Assembly: GCF_016863335.1 (NCBI RefSeq)
Contig: NZ_BOOR01000045.1
Location: 1 to 64,000 of the forward strand
DNA from: Planotetraspora thailandica
GTDB lineage: Bacteria; Actinomycetota; Actinomycetes; Streptosporangiales; Streptosporangiaceae
Direction: 5' to 3'
DNA: 64,000 nt
Position numbers and translations under genes: made by a program. This document shows positions 9,174 to 18,067 of the stretch, piece after piece; the stretch's first letter is position 1, and each line of letters begins with the position of its first letter. The notes under the pieces are model-generated. The model did not search any database. It was not told the origin of the DNA and saw only the letters and a program-made list of their open reading frames with translations.

Positions 9174-9581
9174 ATGCCGCGTGTCGCCGTCGCCTTAGCC
9201 GCCGTCGTGACCATCGCCGCCGGGCTGGGCATCAGGGCGGCACTCGACGGGCCGTTCGCCAAATACGCGGGCGACGCCCTCTACACCGTGCTCCTGTACC
9301 TCCTCGTGCTGCTTGCCGCGCCGCGCACCCGCCCGGCCGTGGTCGCGGCGGTCGCGCTCGGGGCCAGCTGGCTGATCGAGTTCGCCCAGCTCGCCGACCT
9401 GCCTGCCGTGCTCAGGCCGGTGCTCGGCAGCACGTTCAACGCCCCCGACCTGGTCTGGTACGCCGTGGGAGCCGCTGCGGCCGGTACGGCTCACGCAGTG
9501 GCAGCACGCCGGCGCCCGGTGCTTCAGGATGGGGGAGGGCTTCAGGATGGGGGAGGCGACTCCCGCCGGAGCACCGCCTGA
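9174..9581 (+). CDS. DUF2809-type membrane protein
   Basis: 135 residues with about four hydrophobic helices in the first 105 residues. The pattern is that of the DUF2809 family: GLGIRAALDGPFAKYAGDALYTVLLYLLV, then LGASWLIEFAQL, then STFNAPDLVWYAVG. Function is unknown. The C-terminus ends in an arginine- and glycine-rich tail that contains an exact in-frame duplication (LQDGGG twice) encoded by an 18-bp tandem repeat. It contains one TTA codon at 9195-9197. Confidence 0.75.
   Translation: MPRVAVALAAVVTIAAGLGIRAALDGPFAKYAGDALYTVLLYLLVLLAAPRTRPAVVAAVALGASWLIEFAQLADLPAVLRPVLGSTFNAPDLVWYAVGAAAAGTAHAVAARRRPVLQDGGGLQDGGGDSRRSTA
9521..9556. repeat. Exact 18-bp tandem duplication
   Basis: GCTTCAGGATGGGGGAGG occurs twice head to tail (9521-9538 and 9539-9556). 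It lies in frame at the end of the DUF2809-type gene and adds a second LQDGGG. Probably slippage or a recent duplication. Confidence 0.85.
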
Positions 9582-9600
9582 AAACGAATATGAGGATCGA

Positions 9601-10425
9601 ATGTCTCAAGAACTGACCGTGATGGCCGTCCACGCCCATCCCGACGACGAAGTGATGAGCACTGGCGGCATTTTGGCCCGATACGCGCAGGAGGGCATCC
9701 GCACGGTCCTGGTCACTTGCACCAACGGTGAACAGGGCGACGGCCCCGGCGGCGTGAAGCCCGGAGAGGAGGGCCACGACCCCGACGCGGTGGCGGAGGT
9801 CCGGCTGTCCGAGTTGAGGGAGTCCGTAGGCCATCTGGGCATCGCCCATCTGGAGCTGCTGGGCTACCGTGACTCCGGCATGCAGGGCTGGGCCGCCAAC
9901 GAGGACCCCCGCGCGTTCTCGAACGTGCCGCTGGAGCAGTCGGCGGCCAAGCTCGGCGCGCTGATGGAGCGCTACCGGCCGCAGGTCGTCGTCACCTACG
10001 ACGAGACCGGCGGAGGCGGATACGGTCACCCCGACCACGTCCAGGCGCACCGCGTCGCCGTCGCCGCCACGCTGGGCACCGGCATCCCCGACAAGCTGTA
10101 CTACGCCGCCGTGCCGCGCGAGAGCATCCGCGAGATGTTCGCCTTCATGCGGGCCTCCGGCGTCGACATGGGCGACTTCGAACTGCCGGAGGACTTCGGC
10201 ACCCCCGACGAGCTGATCACCAGCGTCGTCGACGTCTCACCGTACGCCGAGAACAAGCTCAAGGCGCTGGCCGCGCACGCGAGCCAGGGACAGAACATCT
10301 TCCTGCTGCGCATGCCGGACGAGGCCCAGCAGCGCGTGGTCTCGCATGAGACGTTCATCCGGCACTTCTGCCGCGTTCCCGCCCCCGACCACGAGGACGA
10401 CCTGTTCGCCGGGCTGCGGGCGTAG
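9601..10425 (+). CDS. PIG-L (LmbE/MshB-like) zinc deacetylase
   Basis: 274 residues. The N-terminal strand MAVHAHPDDE (metal ligands H13 and D16) and the later YGHPDH motif near residue 140 make up the zinc site of PIG-L enzymes, which remove N-acetyl groups from amino sugars. Actinomycete relatives include MshB and the mycothiol conjugate amidase Mca. The sequence is close to that group in length and motif order, but its own substrate is not evident. I chose the ATG at 9601 because GAGGATC lies just upstream and the fold starts there. It probably forms an operon with the following dehydrogenase gene. Confidence 0.85.
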   Translation: MSQELTVMAVHAHPDDEVMSTGGILARYAQEGIRTVLVTCTNGEQGDGPGGVKPGEEGHDPDAVAEVRLSELRESVGHLGIAHLELLGYRDSGMQGWAANEDPRAFSNVPLEQSAAKLGALMERYRPQVVVTYDETGGGGYGHPDHVQAHRVAVAATLGTGIPDKLYYAAVPRESIREMFAFMRASGVDMGDFELPEDFGTPDELITSVVDVSPYAENKLKALAAHASQGQNIFLLRMPDEAQQRVVSHETFIRHFCRVPAPDHEDDLFAGLRA

Positions 10426-10506
10426 ACGAGGGACACGTCGGTGGTGCGACGGGGGATCGAAGACGGCGACCGCGCGGCCATCGCGGCCGGGACGGCGCGG
10501 GAGCAC

Positions 10507-11541
10507 ATGCGCGCGTTCGTCATCACCGGACCGGGCCGCGCGGAGGTGCGGGACGTTCCCCGGCCGCAGCCCGGCCCGGCCGAGGTGGTCGTCGACGTCG
10601 AGCGTGCCGGAGTGTGCGGCACGGACGCCGAGTTCTTCTCCGGCGAGATGGCCTACCTGCATTCCGGACAGGCCCGCTATCCCCTCCGCATCGGCCACGA
10701 GTGGGCGGGCGTCGTGTCGGCCGTCGGCGAGTCCGTCGACCAGGCGTGGATCGGCCGGCGGGTCACCGGCGACACGATGCTCGGGTGCGGGCGATGCGAA
10801 CGTTGCGACGGCGGCCGCCGGCATCTGTGCGCCGACCGGTTCGAGATCGGCATCCGCAACGGTTGGCCGGGAGGGCTTGCCGAGCAGTTGCCGGTTCCGG
10901 CGGACGCCCTCCAGCCGTTGCCCGATTCGGTCGACGCGGCCCTCGGCGCGCTGGTCGAGCCGGGCGGCAACGCGCTGCGCGCGGTCCGGGGGGCGGCGCT
11001 CGAACCGGGCGAGCGGCTGCTCGTGCTGGGGCCCGGCACGATCGGGCTGCTCGCGGCTCAGATCGCGGCGGCCCGGGGGATCGACGTGCACCTGCTCGGC
11101 AAGGACGACCGGTCGCTGAGCTTCGCCCGCCGCCTCGGCTTCGGGCACGCGTGGACCGCCGATACCTTGCCCCGGCTGCGCTTCGACGCGGTCATCGACG
11201 CGTCGAACGCCGCCGCGCTGCCCGGTCTCGCGGTCGACCTGGTCGAGCCGGGGCGGCGCGTCGTCTTCATCGGGCTCGCGGGGGAGCCGAGCCTCGTCGA
11301 CACCCGCACGATCGCGCTCAAGGACGTGACGGCCGTCGGCGTGCTCAGCGCCTCGGGCGGTCTTGCGGGCACGGTCGACCTGTACGCCTCTGGAGCGGTC
11401 GACCCGCGCCCGCTCGTGGCGGCGACCGTCACCCTCGACGACGTTGCCGCGGTCCTCGCCGGTGAACGCCCGGCCGAGTGGGGGGACGCTCCGAAGATCC
11501 ACGTCGACCCCCGCCGGAGCCGGGCGTCACGGCCGTCGTGA
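10507..11541 (+). CDS. Zinc-dependent medium-chain alcohol dehydrogenase
   Basis: 344 residues. Catalytic zinc ligands are visible in AGVCGTD and GHEWAG. The structural zinc cysteines follow in the segment CGRCERCDGGRRHLC (four cysteines), and the NAD(P) fold has GPGTIGLLAAQIAA. This is the sorbitol/threonine dehydrogenase branch of the MDR family; the substrate is probably a polyol or sugar-derived alcohol. ATG 10507 has GGGAG four bases upstream; a GTG at 10441 would add 22 residues unlike the family. The 3' end runs 15 bp into the convergent DUF6069-type gene. Confidence 0.85.
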   Translation: MRAFVITGPGRAEVRDVPRPQPGPAEVVVDVERAGVCGTDAEFFSGEMAYLHSGQARYPLRIGHEWAGVVSAVGESVDQAWIGRRVTGDTMLGCGRCERCDGGRRHLCADRFEIGIRNGWPGGLAEQLPVPADALQPLPDSVDAALGALVEPGGNALRAVRGAALEPGERLLVLGPGTIGLLAAQIAAARGIDVHLLGKDDRSLSFARRLGFGHAWTADTLPRLRFDAVIDASNAAALPGLAVDLVEPGRRVVFIGLAGEPSLVDTRTIALKDVTAVGVLSASGGLAGTVDLYASGAVDPRPLVAATVTLDDVAAVLAGERPAEWGDAPKIHVDPRRSRASRPS

Positions 11542-11913
11542 CAGGGCGAGACCCGGCACGAGCACGGCGCCGACGACCAGGTGCATGCACGTCAGCACCA
11601 GGACGGCGGCGGTGCCGATGCCGCTGCCGAGCGGCCCGGTGAGCGAGAGCGCGAGCGCCGCGACGGCGAGCACGGTCCAGTTGCGGCGGGGCCGCGTCGT
11701 GAGCCGTTCGAGCAGCGCGAGCGACGCCCACGCCGCCAGTCCGGCCGCGAGGCTCGCGGCGACGACGCTGCCCGGCCCCACCTCCTGCACGACACCGCTG
11801 AGCCGTACGGACAGGTCGGCCCCGGCGACGGGGCCGGCGAGCGCCCACACCGCCACGGCGGCGGCGGACGCGCCGGCCACGGCGAGAAGCCGCCGCACAC
11901 GGTGAGCAGCCAT
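11527..11913 (-). CDS. Small four-helix membrane protein (DUF6069-like)
   Basis: 128 residues that consist almost entirely of four hydrophobic helices. The basic N-terminus (MAAHRVRRLL) precedes helix 1. A helix with VVAASLAAGLAAWASLALLERL and a terminal helix with VLVLTCMHLVVGAVLVPGLAL follow. The pattern is that of the DUF6069 family of actinomycete membrane proteins, whose function is unknown. A GGAGACAC ribosome site precedes the ATG. It overlaps the end of the convergent alcohol dehydrogenase gene. Confidence 0.7.
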   Translation of the reverse strand: MAAHRVRRLLAVAGASAAAVAVWALAGPVAGADLSVRLSGVVQEVGPGSVVAASLAAGLAAWASLALLERLTTRPRRNWTVLAVAALALSLTGPLGSGIGTAAVLVLTCMHLVVGAVLVPGLALSRRP

Positions 11914-12070
11914 CTGTGTCTCCTTCGAGATCGGGTTCGTGACCAGGACGATGACCGATCAGCCGGGCGCCGCGCATCGTCCGTTCGGCGGCCGCCGGTA
12001 CGACTCCTGTCGGGCATGGCATCGACTTTGGTCGGTATCGGGGAACAGGGGCACGTGCCACCCTGGGCAG

Positions 12071-13249
12071 ATGGACGACGAGGCCTGCACAAACCAGGAG
12101 GAATCGGGTTTGCGGCCCCCCGTGGCGGTCACAGTCGCCGTGACGCTCGCGGTGGGGGCGCTGGTGGCGCTCTCGGTCGTGGGCCGGCACGTCGACCAGG
12201 GCGTCACGGCCGCTCTGATCGTCGACATCGTGGCAGGCCTGGTGAGCTGCGCCCTGTTGCCGGTGCTGCTGCGCCGGCCCGTTCCCGCGGCGTTTGCGCT
12301 GGCGGTGCTGGCGGCGGTGTCGCCGGCGGCCACCCCGCCCGCCACCGTCGCCGCGTGGTACACCGCACGGTCGCGGTCGTTCCCCGTCGCGAGCGGCGTC
12401 GCGGCGGCCGGGATCGTGGCGCACGTGGTGCAGGGCCTGCTCTATCCGGCGGGCGGGCTGTCGTTCGGCTGGTGGCTGGTGCTGGTGGTCGTCGCCTACG
12501 CGGCGCTGGCCGGCTGGGGAGCGCTGGGACGGGCCCGCCATGGGCTCATCGTCTCGCTGCGCGAGCGGGCCCACCGCGCGGAGGCCGAGCAGGGCCGTAG
12601 GATCGCCGAGGCGCGGATCGCCGAGCGCACCCAGATCGCCCGCGAGATGCACGATGTGCTGGCGCACCGCCTGTCCCTGGTGGCCACCTACGCGGGGGCG
12701 CTGGAATTCCGCCCCGACTCCTCACCCGAACAGCTTTCCCGGGCGGCGGGCGTGGTGCGCGCGGGGGTGCACCAGGCCCTCGGCGAACTCCGGGAAGTGA
12801 TCAGCCTGCTCCGCGACGAGGGCTCCGACGAGCCCGGAAGCGGCCGGCCGCAGCCGGTGCTGGCCGACCTGCCCCGGCTGGTCGGCGAGTCTCTCGACGC
12901 GGGCGTGCCCGTACGGTTCGACAACCGCGTGGACGATCCCGGGTCCGTGCCGCCTGCGGCCGGCCGCACGGCGTACCGGGTGGTGCAGGAAGGGCTGACC
13001 AACGCCCGCAAGCACGCCCCCGGGCAGGCCGTCGCGGTCGAGGTCGGCGGGTCGCCGGGCGGGCGGCTGGTCGTCGACATCCGCAATCCCGTGAGCCGGG
13101 ACCCGGCGACGGAGCCCGCCGTCCCCGGCAGCGGGGTCGGCCTGGTCGGCCTCACCGAACGCGTGCGGCTCGCCGGGGGACAGCTTGATCACGAGATCAC
13201 TCCGGGGGGTGAGTTCCGTCTGCGCGCCTGGTTACCATGGCCCGCGTGA
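12071..13249 (+). CDS. Sensor histidine kinase, NarL-type
   Basis: 392 residues. Four or five membrane helices (about residues 17-150) form a short sensor without a large outer domain. Next comes a linker helix and the HisKA_3 dimerisation motif ERTQIAREMHDVLAHRLS, with phospho-accepting H194. The HATPase domain has TAYRVVQEGLTNARKHAPG (N box) and GSGVGLVGLTERV (G box). It phosphorylates the partner regulator encoded next, whose start overlaps its own 3' end by 13 bases. The signal is unknown. The fifth codon from the end is TTA (13232-13234). The start is not certain, since no strong ribosome site precedes it. Confidence 0.9.
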   Translation: MDDEACTNQEESGLRPPVAVTVAVTLAVGALVALSVVGRHVDQGVTAALIVDIVAGLVSCALLPVLLRRPVPAAFALAVLAAVSPAATPPATVAAWYTARSRSFPVASGVAAAGIVAHVVQGLLYPAGGLSFGWWLVLVVVAYAALAGWGALGRARHGLIVSLRERAHRAEAEQGRRIAEARIAERTQIAREMHDVLAHRLSLVATYAGALEFRPDSSPEQLSRAAGVVRAGVHQALGELREVISLLRDEGSDEPGSGRPQPVLADLPRLVGESLDAGVPVRFDNRVDDPGSVPPAAGRTAYRVVQEGLTNARKHAPGQAVAVEVGGSPGGRLVVDIRNPVSRDPATEPAVPGSGVGLVGLTERVRLAGGQLDHEITPGGEFRLRAWLPWPA

Positions 13250-13899
13250 GCGGAGCCGTACGCGTCCTCATCGTGGACGACGACCCCCTGGTCCGGGCCG
13301 GGCTCTCCCTGATGCTCGACGGCGCGAACGGGATCGCGGTGGTGGCCGAGGCCGCCGACGGGGATGAGGTGCCGGCCGCCGTCGACGCCCACGCACCCCA
13401 TGTGGTGCTCATGGACCTGCGGATGCCGCGGGTGGACGGCCTGACGGCGACCCGCAGGCTCCGCGGCCGTGCCGGCCCGCCGGAGGTCGTGGTGCTGACG
13501 ACCTTCGACACCGATGAGAACGTGCTTCTCGCGCTGAGGGCGGGCGCCAGCGGCTTCCTGCTCAAGGACACCCCGCCCCAGCAGATCGTCGACGCGGTGC
13601 TCAGGGTCGCCGCGGGCGAGCCGATGCTCTCGCCGACGATCACGCGGCGGCTGATGGAACGCGTCGCCACCGAAGCCGGCTCCTACGAACGGGCCAGGGC
13701 CGCGCTTTCCGGCCTGAGCCCCCGCGAGCGCGACGTGGTGCTCGCCGTGGCGCGTGGCCGTACCAACGCGGAGATCGCAGCGGAACTCCTGATGAGTGTG
13801 GGCACCGTGAAGGCCCACATCACGCACATCCTGACCAAACTCAACCTCGGGAACCGGACGCAGATCGCCCTGCTCGCGCACGACGCGGGGTTAGCCTGA
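13237..13899 (+). CDS. Response regulator, NarL/LuxR type
   Basis: 220 residues. The receiver domain has the acidic pocket DDD (14-16), phospho-accepting D60 in VVLMDLRMP, T near 83 and K in GFLLKD. The LuxR-type helix-turn-helix at residues 150-210 reads LSPRERDVVLAVARGRTNAEIAAELLMS and GTVKAHITHILTKL. It is the output partner of the overlapping kinase. It carries a TTA codon three codons before the stop (13891-13893), as the kinase also does near its end. A GTG at 13246 is an alternative start. Confidence 0.93.
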   Translation: MARVSGAVRVLIVDDDPLVRAGLSLMLDGANGIAVVAEAADGDEVPAAVDAHAPHVVLMDLRMPRVDGLTATRRLRGRAGPPEVVVLTTFDTDENVLLALRAGASGFLLKDTPPQQIVDAVLRVAAGEPMLSPTITRRLMERVATEAGSYERARAALSGLSPRERDVVLAVARGRTNAEIAAELLMSVGTVKAHITHILTKLNLGNRTQIALLAHDAGLA

Positions 13900-13903
13900 G
13901 CTG

Positions 13904-14626
13904 ATGGCACTGGCTCTTTTCGGCGAAACGGCAGGTCAGGGCTGGATCCAGATCGCGGAGCTGGCTCTGGCGCTGGTGCTGTCGGCCGCGATCGGGCTGG
14001 AACGGGAGTTGCGGCAGCAGAGCGCGGGGCTGCGCACGCACACGGTCGTCGGGGTCGCCGCCGCCCTGATCATGCTGGTGTCCAAATACGGCTTCACCGA
14101 TGTGCTGGGCGACCACGTGGTGCTCGACCCGTCGCGGGTGGCGGCCCAGATCGTCTCCGGCATCGGCTTCCTCGGCGCGGGCCTGATCTTCGTGCGCAGA
14201 GACGCCGTGCGCGGGCTGACCACCGCCGCCGTCGTCTGGTTGACCGCCGCAGTCGGCATGGCGGCGGGGGCGGGGCTGTGGCTGCTGGCGATCGTGGTGA
14301 CGGCCGCGCATTACCTCGTGGTGTTCGCCTTCCCCCCGCTGGTCGCCCTCCTGCCGCGGTCGAAGCACACGGCGACGCGGATGCGGCTGACGTATCTCGA
14401 CAAGCGGGGTGCTCTGCGGGCGGCGCTGGCTCAGTGCGCGGAACACGATTTCACCGTCACCGACCTGTCGGTGGAGCAGCGCGAGCAGGAGAGGGAGCCG
14501 CCCGTCGTCACCGTGTGGTTCACAGTGACGGGCGCGGCGCCGGTCAGTGAACTCACGGCCGCCCTGTCCGAGATCGACGGGGTGCTGACCGCCGCGGCCG
14601 AAGACCCCGACCTCCGGCTCCCGTGA
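13904..14626 (+). CDS. MgtC/SapB family membrane protein
   Basis: 240 residues. The N-terminal 140 residues contain the MgtC signature: AIGLERELRQQSAGLRTHTVVG near 28-49, then IVSGIGFLGAGLIF and VRGLTTAAVVWLTAAVGMA, spread over about five membrane helices. The C-terminal 90 residues form a soluble ACT-like domain. Family members help cells under magnesium limitation, inhibit F-type ATPase or modulate membrane potential. The gene starts four bases after the response regulator stop codon, so it may be a direct target or co-product of the two-component system. Confidence 0.88.
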   Translation: MALALFGETAGQGWIQIAELALALVLSAAIGLERELRQQSAGLRTHTVVGVAAALIMLVSKYGFTDVLGDHVVLDPSRVAAQIVSGIGFLGAGLIFVRRDAVRGLTTAAVVWLTAAVGMAAGAGLWLLAIVVTAAHYLVVFAFPPLVALLPRSKHTATRMRLTYLDKRGALRAALAQCAEHDFTVTDLSVEQREQEREPPVVTVWFTVTGAAPVSELTAALSEIDGVLTAAAEDPDLRLP

Positions 14627-14691
14627 CGCCTTCCGTTTAGGCCGCTGACCACGGGTACGCGGGCAGGAGAGAGCATCGGAAGGAGCCGATC

Positions 14692-15057
14692 ATGACCGTG
14701 ACCAGATACCACGATCTGCCCGTGGCCCGCCGCGACCGGGAATGGGACGGGGACGCCGCAGAGCAGCGGGTCCGGGCCTGGGCGCACGCGAAGGACGCTC
14801 CCAACGCGGCCTACCGGGACGCGCACGTCTGGTACGACGGCGACGCCCCCGGCAACTTCACCGGATACAAGCTGCTGATCGCCGACGTCGTCGGCGGCAA
14901 GCTGAAAGTCGTGCCCCGCGCGGTGATGTCGGCGGGCGGCATCGTGCAGGGCGCCAGGGGCGGGGTGGACCTCCCGCAGAAGGACATTCCGCGGGTTAAG
15001 GCGCATCTCGCCAGGTACTACGCCAAGTTCGGCGACACCGCCCCCTGGGAGCGCTGA
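14692..15057 (+). CDS. Small hypothetical protein resembling phage head-protease-associated domains
   Basis: 121 residues with a GGAAGGAG ribosome site. The central part, NFTGYKLLIADVVGGKLKVV, followed by [23 protein letters not shown] and KAHLARYYAKFGD, resembles a module found in phage head-maturation proteins and in free-standing actinomycete proteins of unknown function. The match is from memory of the pattern, so the family link is tentative. No other phage gene is nearby. The N-terminus holds EWDGDAAEQRVRAWAHAKDAP. Confidence 0.6.
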   Translation: MTVTRYHDLPVARRDREWDGDAAEQRVRAWAHAKDAPNAAYRDAHVWYDGDAPGNFTGYKLLIADVVGGKLKVVPRAVMSAGGIVQGARGGVDLPQKDIPRVKAHLARYYAKFGDTAPWER

Positions 15058-15121
15058 GCCCGAGAGGGGGACGGCCCATGATCGCATGACCCTTTACCTT
15101 TAAGGTGCATGTACCAACTAA

Positions 15122-16420
<1,299 letters not shown>

Positions 16421-16485
16421 CTCAGAAATCACCCCCTGCCGCGATGAGTTCCGGCCGGGTCGCGGGTCTGTACTGGTGTCGTAGG

Positions 16486-16499
16486 GCGTCGTACGACGC
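16486..16499. promoter_or_regulatory. Perfect 14-bp palindrome upstream of DUF899 gene
   Basis: GCGTCGTACGACGC is fully self-complementary and lies 31 bp before the DUF899 start. A partial second half, GTGTCGTA, lies just before it. The form suits a dimeric repressor such as a TetR protein, but no regulator gene is adjacent. Confidence 0.4.
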
Positions 16500-16529
16500 T
16501 GCCCGGCACGAGACATTACGGAGGACACC

Positions 16530-17312
16530 ATGACGACCACGCCGGACGATCCGACCACCGCGCTGCCCGGCCGCCCGCCCGTTGTCGACCTGGCCACCTG
16601 GCAGGCCGCCCGTGACGAGCTTCTGGTCCGCGAGAAGGCCCACACCCGCGAGGGCGACGCCATCGCCGCGGCTCGCCGCCGGCTGCCGATGGTGGAGTTC
16701 GACGGGACGGTCGAGGTCGTCGGACCCGACGGCCCGGTCCCGTTCCTGGACCTGTTCCAGGGCCGCGACGAACTCGTGGTCTACAAGCACATGTGGCACG
16801 ACGGCGCGCCGCACCAGGGGCAGTGCGAGGGCTGCACCACTGCGGCCTGGCACCTGAAGGACGCCGTCTACCTCAACGCCCGCGGCGTCTCATTCGCCAT
16901 CCTGACCACGGGCCGGTGGGAGGAGGTGGCCTCCTACGTCGAGTTCATGGGCTACACCCAGCCCTGGTACTCGGTGCGCGGCGTGGACGCGCCGGTCGGC
17001 GGCAGCATGGGTTCCATCACCTGCTTCCTGCGCGACGGCGACCGCGTGTTCCTCACCTACTCCACGACGGGCCGCGGCAACGAGCCGGTCAACGGGTCCT
17101 TCGGCCTGCTCGACATGACGCCCCACGGCCGCGGCGAGGCGTGGGAGGACAACCCGGAGGGCCGGCCCGAGGGGCGCAGCGCGTGCTGGTACTGGCGCTC
17201 GGACGCGGACGGGAACGCCACCTGGGGCCCGACCAGCCGCCCCGTGCCGCAGTGGACCCGCCCCGGCGCGACCCCCGTGGAGACCCTCGGCCGGCACGGC
17301 CACCACCACTGA
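16530..17312 (+). CDS. DUF899 (thioredoxin-fold) family protein
   Basis: 260 residues with the DUF899 pattern: PPVVDLATWQAARDELL near the start, KAHTREGDAIAAARRRLPMV, a central FQGRDELVVYKHMWHDG and CEGCTT (a CxxC pair near residue 108-111). The C-terminal part reads FGLLDMTPHGRGE. Family proteins have a thioredoxin-like fold and are thought to act in redox or detoxification, with no established reaction. A GGAGG site is close to the ATG. The C-terminus ends HGHHH. Convergent with the following minus-strand operon. Confidence 0.85.
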   Translation: MTTTPDDPTTALPGRPPVVDLATWQAARDELLVREKAHTREGDAIAAARRRLPMVEFDGTVEVVGPDGPVPFLDLFQGRDELVVYKHMWHDGAPHQGQCEGCTTAAWHLKDAVYLNARGVSFAILTTGRWEEVASYVEFMGYTQPWYSVRGVDAPVGGSMGSITCFLRDGDRVFLTYSTTGRGNEPVNGSFGLLDMTPHGRGEAWEDNPEGRPEGRSACWYWRSDADGNATWGPTSRPVPQWTRPGATPVETLGRHGHHH

Positions 17313-17323
17313 GTCCCGCTCTC

Positions 17324-18067
17324 TCAGTGCTTGTGGTGGTTGTCCGGCTGGGCGGGGTCTCCGGGATGCTCCAGGCCCGGCACCAGCCGGAGCCGGTGCG
17401 CCCGCGCGTGGTCGAGCCAGCGCACGAACGCCACCCGCCGCGCCGAACCCAGCAGGCCTTCCTCCGGCAGCGGCCGGGGCTCGCGCGCCCCGTCGTGCAC
17501 CCTGGCGTGCATCTCGATCAGGGTCGCGGTGACGCCGCCCGCGGTCACCGTCCGCCCGGGCCCCGCCTCGGTGAGCGCCGCGGCCAGCCCTGCCGGAAGC
17601 GTGGAGGGGGCCGCGTCGAACTCGCCGTCCGGCGTGGCCAGCCGCCACTCCGCCTCCGCGGCGGGCCTCGCCGTCGCCTCCGCGTAGGCCGCCGCCTGCT
17701 CGTCCGGGACCGTGACGTCGGCCGTCACCGCCGCGTACACCGCCCGTACGGCGGCGCTGCCCTCGAAGGCGGCGGCGGTGATCGAGCCGAGCTCCACGGC
17801 GGCCCGCTGGTCCAGCCGCACCGGCGGGGCGGCCGCATCCAAAGCGGGCACGTCCAGTCCGCGCTCCGCCGCCACCGCCTCACACAGCAGCTCGGTGAGC
17901 ATCACCTGGGCGACCCACCGGGTGAGCTGCCGGTCCTCGGCGCTGCCCGGCTCGGGCAGCGCCGTGGACCGCGGCCCGCCGCGCAGAGCGGCGAGGCGGC
18001 GGTCGAGGCCGGCGCGCGGCACAGGCCGCCCGTCCAGCACCCCCAGCAGGTGTTCGCTGGATGTCAC
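17324..18067 (-). CDS. Conserved protein of unknown function coupled to the alpha-mannosidase
   Basis: 247 residues, starting with a GTG that overlaps the mannosidase stop (GTGA). There is no signal peptide or membrane helix. The N-terminus GVLDGRPVPRAGLDRRLAAL is followed by a mostly helical, alanine-rich body and a strand-forming GGVTATLIEMHARVHDG segment. The C-terminal tail is His/Asn-rich (PDNHHKH). The helix-then-small-domain layout resembles SurA-type chaperone helices, but I do not recognise the family with confidence. Tight coupling to the GH38 gene implies a joint role in N-glycan use. Confidence 0.7.
   Translation of the reverse strand: MTSSEHLLGVLDGRPVPRAGLDRRLAALRGGPRSTALPEPGSAEDRQLTRWVAQVMLTELLCEAVAAERGLDVPALDAAAPPVRLDQRAAVELGSITAAAFEGSAAVRAVYAAVTADVTVPDEQAAAYAEATARPAAEAEWRLATPDGEFDAAPSTLPAGLAAALTEAGPGRTVTAGGVTATLIEMHARVHDGAREPRPLPEEGLLGSARRVAFVRWLDHARAHRLRLVPGLEHPGDPAQPDNHHKH

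Noticed and set aside
14692-15057. Prophage remnant
   Set aside because: A single phage-like domain without integrase, attachment repeats or other phage genes does not support a prophage call.
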